A stretch of 64,000 bases of DNA from Corticium candelabrum (Eukaryota > Porifera > Homoscleromorpha > Homosclerophorida > Plakinidae): positions 14,765,317 through 14,829,316 of the forward strand of contig NC_085085.1 of assembly GCF_963422355.1 (NCBI RefSeq). Direction: 5' to 3'. A program made the position numbers and the translations under genes. Under the pieces are notes generated by a model that ran no database searches, had not been told where the DNA came from, and saw only the letters and a program-made list of their open reading frames with translations. Positions 57,689-64,000 of this stretch are shown here, piece after piece (position 1 is the stretch's first letter; each line of letters starts with the position of its first letter).

Positions 57689-60465
57689 ATGGATCGGTGC
57701 AAAGATCGTGTTGCTCTCGTTACTGGAGCCTCTGTTGGAATAGGAGCGTCTGTAGCAGAAAAGCTAGTGGAATATGGCACGATGGTTGTAGGGTGTGCGA
57801 GGAACGTAGCCAAAAGTTGAGGTAGCTAATATTGCATGGATCTTATTTCAATTTCAATTTTTATCACATCTTAAGATTTGCTGTTACCACATACCAGCCA
57901 GCCCCTCCCCCTTTTTCCACTTTCCCCAAAGGGGAGGGAGGGGATGACTGCACTACTAAATAACACGTACACTCATGCACACACACACACACACGCGCGC
58001 GCAATTAGTTTTTGTTACACATATGCAGCTGCTAAACTGCTTGTTCAGGCATCACTTGCTTTCGTTGATTACTTACTTATTTTATAATTAATTAATTGAT
58101 TAATTAATTGCAGATCGAGCAATGCAGAGAAGCTGAAGAAATGTGACGGAAAACTAGTTTCAGTGAAGTGTGATCTAAGGAAAGAAGAAGAAATTCTAGC
58201 AATGTTTGAGTTGATCAAAAAGGAGTATGGAGGTGTAGATGTTTGTATTAACAATGCAGGATGTACTGTTGGTCCAGACAGTATTTTGAATGGCTCAACT
58301 GACAGCTGGAGGACACAGTTTGATGTATGCTTTTATATGACAATGACATTATTGCATGAACAGGATATGTATGAAGGACTGCAGTAAATACATTTATGTC
58401 TGTCTGTCTGGTAGGCAACTGTTTTGGCATATGTTCTCTCGAGTCAATGAAGCAAATGCGTGAAAAGAATGCAGATGACGGACAAATTGTCAATGTGTCT
58501 AGGTAAAGTCGCATCGATCTCCAGTAATAATTTTTTTAAAGATGATGTGGGTGTTGCATGTTGTATTGCATGGTGTGTAACATGTCAGGACTTCACCTTC
58601 CTCCATCATTTCTACTCAAGTACCAAGCATGCTGTGAATTTAATGCAATCACCGAAGCAACAAGACGAGAGCTACGAGAGATAAGAGTTGCTGTGAGTAT
58701 TTTTACATTGCTATGTAGGGATTGGAATGCTACATTATTCTCTAAACTTAAGTTAGTTGCAAATAGTGGTCTTATTAACAGCATGCTTTATGTGATAGAT
58801 TTAATTAATGTTAGATTGTGGTACACTGTACGTGGTCTAGTGACACTGCAGATACAATTATCTGATCTATTAAAGTCTATTATACTACTATATTACAGCT
58901 AGGTATTGTCATCATATGTGATTATCTAGTGTATTTCACCAAATAGTTAATAGTTTAATATGGAAACATTTTTGACTGTACAATGTACATGGTCTGGACA
59001 TGTTTTTTGAAATTCTTCTACAAACTAACAGTACATATAGATTAAGTATAACATTGCACTGACAATACAAATTGTGTAGCTGTAACAATGAAGTGCTGAA
59101 CGCACTCTAGGAATTAATTCTAAAAGGTTGAAGTGATTTGATTAGAGGAGATTGAATTGTGTGGCAAAATTAAGGATGATGTGAAAGAATCTTAGAGCAG
59201 TCTAAAAATATCTATAAAGAAATCCGTTTTAACTTTATGATATAAATAAGTTTGTGGCTTGATGTTTTCACTACCTGGTAATTATGTGTTCTAACAATAT
59301 TGTTGAATTTGTATGTAGATGATGTCTCCTAGACTTGTAAGAACAGAGTTTCAAGGCACAATTAATGCTAGGAGATATAGGTCTAAAGGAGAGCAAATTT
59401 TTACTTCCCATGAACAGGTGAAATAATTATTTATAATAATGGTATATTTCTCTCGTATTAGAACATATCTAGCGCAGTTCTCTCTTGGGGCAACAAACAA
59501 AACAACGTTAAAATCAACACAAAACACGCTAAGACCTATAGCAACAGAACTGTTACTGTAAACATTCTTCTTTAACGAAGTATATATTGCCTAGCAAAAA
59601 TGTTTATGTCAGTCACAAATCTTATCCATGTGCATCTCTCTCTCAATAACAGCTAACCCAGACACTTCACTAAACTGTTAACAGAGTCCACACACAGCCC
59701 TCTCATGAAGAGAGTCTGTTGTTTTCGTACTTTCACTACACATTCCTCAAACCATTCTGGCATTCTCTCTCTAATTGATTCACTTTGTGCCATTCCCAGT
59801 CCTTTGTTTCTTCATGTCAACCAGTGTAATGCCACATAGTACATTTGTTGTAACGTAGCTACAGAAGCAACTGAGTATGTACCTTTGATTTTCTAGCTTT
59901 CAAATACCTTGTAATTAACTTTAGTTAATGGTGTATACTAGTGTACCTATAATTAAGCACAGTGATAATACATAATTATTACTGTTGTCAATTATATGTA
60001 TACACAAACTAAGATTACAGGGTATATGAAAGCTAGAAATCAAAGGTACATACTCAGTTGCTTCTGTAGCTATAGGCAACAAAATTACTATGTGGCATTA
60101 CGCTGCTTTTCATAATGTAGAGGACTGTTGTGAAGTTATGTACCTCGATCCTTTTGCATGCTTTTTTCCCTTAAGTATTGAATGTAATCACAAACTGAAT
60201 GACTTTTTAGAGGTTAGGAGGCATTTGTGGTATCTGTTTTGTATATTAATTAAAGCTGCTTGATTGTGATTGGACAGGTACTTGAAGCTGATGATATAGC
60301 TTCACTAGTCATAGCAATTCTTCAGACTCCTCTTCATGTTACCATACAGGTAAAAGATTAAGCAGCCTATACATACCATACAATCATTGCTGTCACAACT
60401 GATCTATATGCTCACTATTATAGATTCATGACATCCTTGTACAGCCAACAACATTAGTATTTTAA
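57689..60465 (+). pseudogene. DHRS11: DHRS11-like short-chain dehydrogenase, probably degenerate
   Basis: The family are NADP(H)-dependent oxidoreductases. The ATG at 57689 opens MDRCKDRVALVTGASVGIGA with the cofactor motif TGASVGIG. Exon about 58113-58325 has VKCDLRKEEEILAMF and VDVCINNAG. Exon about 58412-58502 has MKQMREKNADDGQIVNVS. Exon about 58589-58690 carries the catalytic YSSTK. Exon 59320-59418 has SPRLVRTEF, and 60281-60350 and 60424-60465 give the C-terminus ending VQPTTLVF. Lesions: exon 1 ends CCAAAAGTTGAG where the second copy has CCAAGATTGAG, making the frame run into TGA; the join to exon 3 is off phase; and in exon 4 YSSTKHAVN and ITEATRRELREIR are in different frames, as if 5 nt (TTAAT) were inserted. 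It may be a pseudogene or contain assembly errors. A MITE sits in its intron. Confidence 0.7.
59822..60105. mobile_element. MITE with about 105-bp inverted arms in DHRS11-like intron
   Basis: Left end CAGTGTAATGCCACATAGTA and right end TACTATGTGGCATTACGCTG are inverted copies, and pairing continues through GCTACAGAAGCAACTGAGTA and CTTTGATTTTCTAGCTTTCA. The element is 284 bp with an unpaired AT-rich middle. No target-site duplication is evident. Confidence 0.8.
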
Positions 60466-60779
60466 ACATCTTGGATGGCAATGTGGTACAGCAACTTTAT
60501 GTTTGTGGAACAGTTACCTCTGCTTGTTAACAGAATGATAGCTTAATTACTCATTAAAGAACGTTGAATATCTTTTGGTGTGATAAGTAATAGAGTTTAA
60601 TGGCATAGCAAAATTAATGAATCTTGATAAGAAATTGCTTACCTAGCTGTTGTACGGGTTGGGTTTTTTAATACTAAAGCATCATGAGACAACAAGCTTT
60701 CTGTGATGGTGTACTGACTATTGTTATAAAGGTTGACTGCCCTTTTCCTTGAACAACATGCATTTCTGTTAGCCCGGCC

Positions 60780-61030
60780 ACCCTATGTAAAATCTTCATG
60801 CGACGGCATGACTTTCTCATGAAAATCTCATGAGACACCTGCTTACTTATGAAAACAAGTGGATTTTCATGAGGAGATGGATGAATGTCACGACTCTCAT
60901 GAGACTCTCATGAGTCTACAGCTGGACGTAGAGATTCTCATGAGATGCTCGTGAGGATCTCATTCTCATGAGACTTCATGAATATCATAAGACTTCATGA
61001 GATACTCATGAGTTTTCACGAGATCACTCT
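60780..61030. repeat. Cluster of TCATGA palindromes
   Basis: About ten exact TCATGA hexamers, mostly within CTCATGAGA, plus several one-base variants (TCGTGA, TCATAA, TCACGA), irregularly spaced in about 250 bp. It is not a simple tandem repeat. It lies just 3' of the DHRS11-like copy 1. The hexamer is rare elsewhere in the window by eye. Confidence 0.7.
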
Positions 61031-61962
61031 AGACTTCTGAAGTACTATGTTATTTATAACTGTAATCCTAGACGTTTGCTGTTGCTGCTAATTGTGGTAA
61101 GTTTTAGGCGTTGTGTCTGCATGTTAGATGTTGCAGGTACTGTGAACAGTCTTTTCTGGGTAAATAAATCGATCACTTCATTTTAATATTGCAGTCAGAG
61201 TAGCGCTTTATGGCTGCATGGCACTTTCTGAATCTTGTTGATCAATGTGCTTGGGGAGCCGGTTACTCTGCAGCAAGTTGATAATGCCCTAGCTATCTTA
61301 ATTAATTGTCTCAGAGGTTGTTGTCAAATCTATAAGACACAACAAAGTTCAAGATCTCTCGACTGGAATGCTGGGTGAGATATGTTACGATATGTTCAGA
61401 ATGAGCCACTTTTGCATCTGTGAAGTGGAGAGGTTACACTACAGAAGACTAGACTACGTAGCTCTATGGACATAGTGATGAAGCCTGTGGATTGGGGTGC
61501 ACGTGTGGACAGTTAAAAGTGTATTTAATTAATGTTTAGGTGTTTACCTTAATCCATGCAGAGTTGTACTGCACAACCAGCATATACAGTGATTAGTATC
61601 TCTAGAAAATATGATCCTAAAAACAAGAGAAAATACAAGGAATGAATCTGAAGAGTGACGAGCCTCCTTTCTTTCTCTTGTATTTGCTTGCACTGCATGG
61701 TGGTGCCAGAAAATTGACAAAATGGGAACAAGCTACAGCATGACTATTTATCCCACTAGAGCTCATCTAGATATTATTAACGAATTTTCTTTCACATCAT
61801 GTAACTGTACATGACGCAGTTCGCACTGGGAGCAACAAACAAACAGCCCGTAACGTACATATCTTATTAGTTACGGGGGCTACATGTACTACAGCAAGTT
61901 GAGTAGTGACTTCAGAGTCACGCGATCGTTTCCTCAGAAGTCCCGGAGGCTGTAATTTGGTC
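61031..61962. other. Spacer between the DHRS11-like copies
   Basis: No gene or repeat family recognised. The last 60 bases before 61963 (AGTCACG...CAGAAGTCCCGGAGGCTG) resemble the sequence before the copy 1 start (57640-57680, AGTCACGGAAACGTC, AGTCCCGGAAACTG), showing that the duplication includes the upstream region. Confidence 0.6.
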
Positions 61963-62094
61963 ATGGATAGGTGGAGAGGTCGTGTTGCTCTTGTTACTGG
62001 AGCCTCTGTTGGAATAGGAGCGTCTGTAGTAGAGAAATTGGTGGAACACGGCATGACGGTTGTAGGCTGTGCAAGAAACGTAGCCAAGATTGAG
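61963..62094 (+). CDS. DHRS11: DHRS11-like copy 2, first exon only
   Basis: The ATG opens MDRWRGRVALVTGASVGIGA and continues to CARNVAKIE with a proper donor (gag/gtacag). It is nearly the same as copy 1 exon 1 but without the frame lesion at its end, and closer to the family (IE before the donor). No further exons are seen in 62095-62800, and a transposon occupies 62807-64000 on the other strand. The rest of the gene may lie beyond the window if the transposon sits in a long intron, or the copy may be truncated. Confidence 0.65.
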
Positions 62095-62806
62095 GTACAG
62101 TACAGGCTAGTTGCACTACACAACACGTAGGGTACGGGAGCCTAATTGGGAACGCCTACTTTCATTTCCGCCTTCTCCAGCAGGTTTCGCTTGAAAGCCG
62201 TACAGCTGTGCACTGAGTAGCGCATGAACTTGAAGCTTAGTTTTTAGGATAAACAAGAACTGAAAACTGCAGACTAGAAAATTTCCATTGTCTAGGTAGA
62301 GCTTCTACAAGTACGCGCGTTGAGATATTGATATCTGCGCAAAGTGCCCTAATTGGGAACGGCAGAGTTCTTGACGATCGTGCAGCGGTGGAGTAAGCCA
62401 GCGCTACAACATTGCAGAGCATCAATTCTGTATTGTACTGATTGATCGTTAGCTCTCTTTGTCTTTGTACTGTGAGCGTAGGCTCCAATTTCCTCTAGGG
62501 GCTGGATTGGCATGTGATAGAGAGAGAAAGGGAGAATCAAGACTCTGAAGGGCCTAACATGATGGTATTTGTATTGATATTCAAGTACAAGTTGCGAAAC
62601 GTCGCAAACGGACTAGTTGGAAGGAACTGTGGCTATGAATTGTTGAAGGTATTCCCACATGCTCCTGGAATTCACCTAGACACTGGCGTGAACAAAAACT
62701 AACAGCTTTACTATCATCCAACATTGCAGTAACAAAACTCGCTACACTACTATTATCATGTGGAACCGCTGCTACAACATGCTGTCTTGTAATCTACTTG
62801 TTAAAT
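62095..62806. other. Presumed intron or spacer after DHRS11-like copy 2 exon 1
   Basis: No second SDR exon is recognised. The phrase CCTAATTGGGAACG occurs twice (about 62139-62152 and 62349-62362), spaced 210 bp, suggesting a small repeat or element. Otherwise nothing seen. Confidence 0.4.
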
Positions 62807-64000
62807 TCAATGACTACATTCTGGACACATCCATAACTGTTCAAGGTCTGGGTACGTTGACAAGTTTGCACAATGGTAATGGTACCACCTCCAGCACTTG
62901 TCGCAGCCAATCCAATTTTTCTGCTCCTGTTTGGTGTCCTTGTCATAGTGTGCATCACAGCCTTGACATGTGCTCTCAGACTGATCAATGTGAGGACTTT
63001 TTGCTACTGTTTTCTTTACTTGCTGTTTAGACTTAGACTTAGCCTTTGACTTTTGCATTTCTCGCTGCTTTAGTCTTTCAATAGCTGCTTCGCTTGTTAG
63101 CGCTTCACCATAGTAGCCTGGTTGTAATCTACCTCCTTTCACATTTAATAGCTTTTGTCTCTTGAATTGTTTGGAAGTGTTTCTTAAAAATTCCTGTGAC
63201 ACGTTCTGTTACAGGAGTAGCTGACAAGGGTTGTTCTATAGATGTAGCTGAATAGGCTTCCGATGGCTTTAGCTTATCTTCTCTAATTATGCTTCTGTTA
63301 AGGGGGTGGATGCCAGTGGCACGAAATCCACTTACTAAGTGCTCAGGAAAAAAGCTCTCTTTCCACAGCTGACTCAACAAGGATGGAAAACTACGTTTAG
63401 AGACCACAGTCTCAAACTTTTCACTTTTGAATTCTTTCAAAAGTCGTGCCCACACATGCTTTACAGATTTGAAAACAGAGACATCTAGTGGTTCAAGGAT
63501 GTGTGTTGTATGGGGTGGTAGACAAATGATGATAGTATTCTGTTTTGCAGCTTCTGTTACTAGCTCTAACGTGACATGAGAGCCATGGCCATCAAGAAGT
63601 AAAACAACAGGAGCTGTCAGTCGAAGAAACTTTGTTGCTGGTAAAAACATCTGAATGAACCATTCAGAGAACTGAGCGCTTTCCATCCATCCTGAGTTGC
63701 TGACACTGAACATGCAACCGTGGGGACCACCTTCCATCCAGCTAGGATTTGTAGTCTTGGCCTTATAGACAACATATGGCAAGACGCGTTCTCCTATCGC
63801 ACATCCACAAGCAAGAACTGTGATGTTATCACGGCCAGAACCCGTGCCAATCTCATAGACATCTTTTTGGCCTTTTTGTACTATTACTTTTTTTGATGTA
63901 ACAGATGTACATAGTCCAGTCTCATCACAGTTCCACAGACGTCTCCCCAATTCACTGTATGGTAGAGTCAGGAGACCCTCCTCTTGCAAGATCTTCTCTA
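62807..64000 (-). mobile_element. pogo/Tigger-like transposase with C-terminal PHD finger, frameshifted and partial
   Basis: The minus-strand frame is open to the window edge (N-terminal HTH part outside). The DDE_1 catalytic core is clear: WNCDETGL (first Asp), VVLLLDGHGSHVTLEL (second Asp) and PPHTTHILEPLDVSVFKSVK (third Asp, DDD type as in pogo/Tigger). After it the frame changes: the first frame stops at about 63129, while an overlapping frame from about 63200 continues to 62807. It encodes a Lys-rich segment and a PHD finger (CQGCDAHYDKD, WIGCDKCWRWYHYHC, WMCPEC). A run of A (about 63184-63189 region) is a likely place for the indel. Transposases cut and paste DNA; the PHD finger may read histone tails. 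This copy looks recently active but now broken. Confidence 0.8.

Overview
The window is nuclear DNA from an animal. Every confidently read gene has spliceosomal GT-AG introns (some only about 53-60 nt, others over 2 kb), and the gene set is metazoan: Fused kinase STK36, a Tks-type PX/SH3 scaffold, SH3-SH2 adaptors, FADD, a paired-class homeobox with an OAR-like tail, BPI/LBP-type lipid-binding proteins and the ciliary subunit DRC10. AT-rich spacers full of TTAATTAA, compact genes and many small non-autonomous DNA transposons suggest an early-branching invertebrate, perhaps a sponge. That placement is inference. No ribosomal or standalone tRNA gene was seen.

Layout. 1-4074 (+): ICE2/NARG2, 5' end not resolved. 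4353-11207 (+): PX plus multi-SH3 scaffold like TKS4/TKS5, its introns loaded with a 0.9-kb TG/TGTC microsatellite, a GGT/CCCT/CT/TG tract and a Harbinger-type MITE. 11208-13400: spacer with a tRNA-derived SINE and an OTU-like relic. 13407-14552 (+): intronless five-repeat polyubiquitin. 14847-16206 (+) and 16736-18780 (-): two convergent SH3-SH2 (Nck-like) adaptors. 18781-22023: AT-rich spacer. 22024-39519 (+): STK36, whose introns hold a retroelement endonuclease relic inside nested inverted repeats, two MITEs, a second SINE and several CA/TG repeats. 39764-41066 (-): PRD-class homeobox gene, convergent with STK36. 41067-44677: no supported gene. 44678-48272 and 48608-52520 (+): tandem BPI/LBP genes. 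52701-54515 (+): DRC10/IQCD. 55043-55693 (+): FADD, single exon. 54890-57400: hairpins, a MITE and a Crypton/DUF3504 relic. 57689-60465 (+): DHRS11-like short-chain dehydrogenase with several frame lesions. 61963-62094 (+): first exon of a second DHRS11-like copy. 62807-64000 (-): pogo-like transposase with a C-terminal PHD finger, frameshifted and cut by the window edge.

Functional themes, which are inferences from family knowledge: (1) phosphotyrosine/actin signalling (Tks-like scaffold beside two Nck-like adaptors), (2) motile cilia and Hedgehog-related biology (STK36, DRC10), (3) innate immunity and cell death (two BPI/LBP genes and FADD within about 11 kb), (4) an active history of small DNA transposons and SINEs. 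Exon boundaries were placed by eye from splice consensus and family alignment, so small boundary errors are likely.
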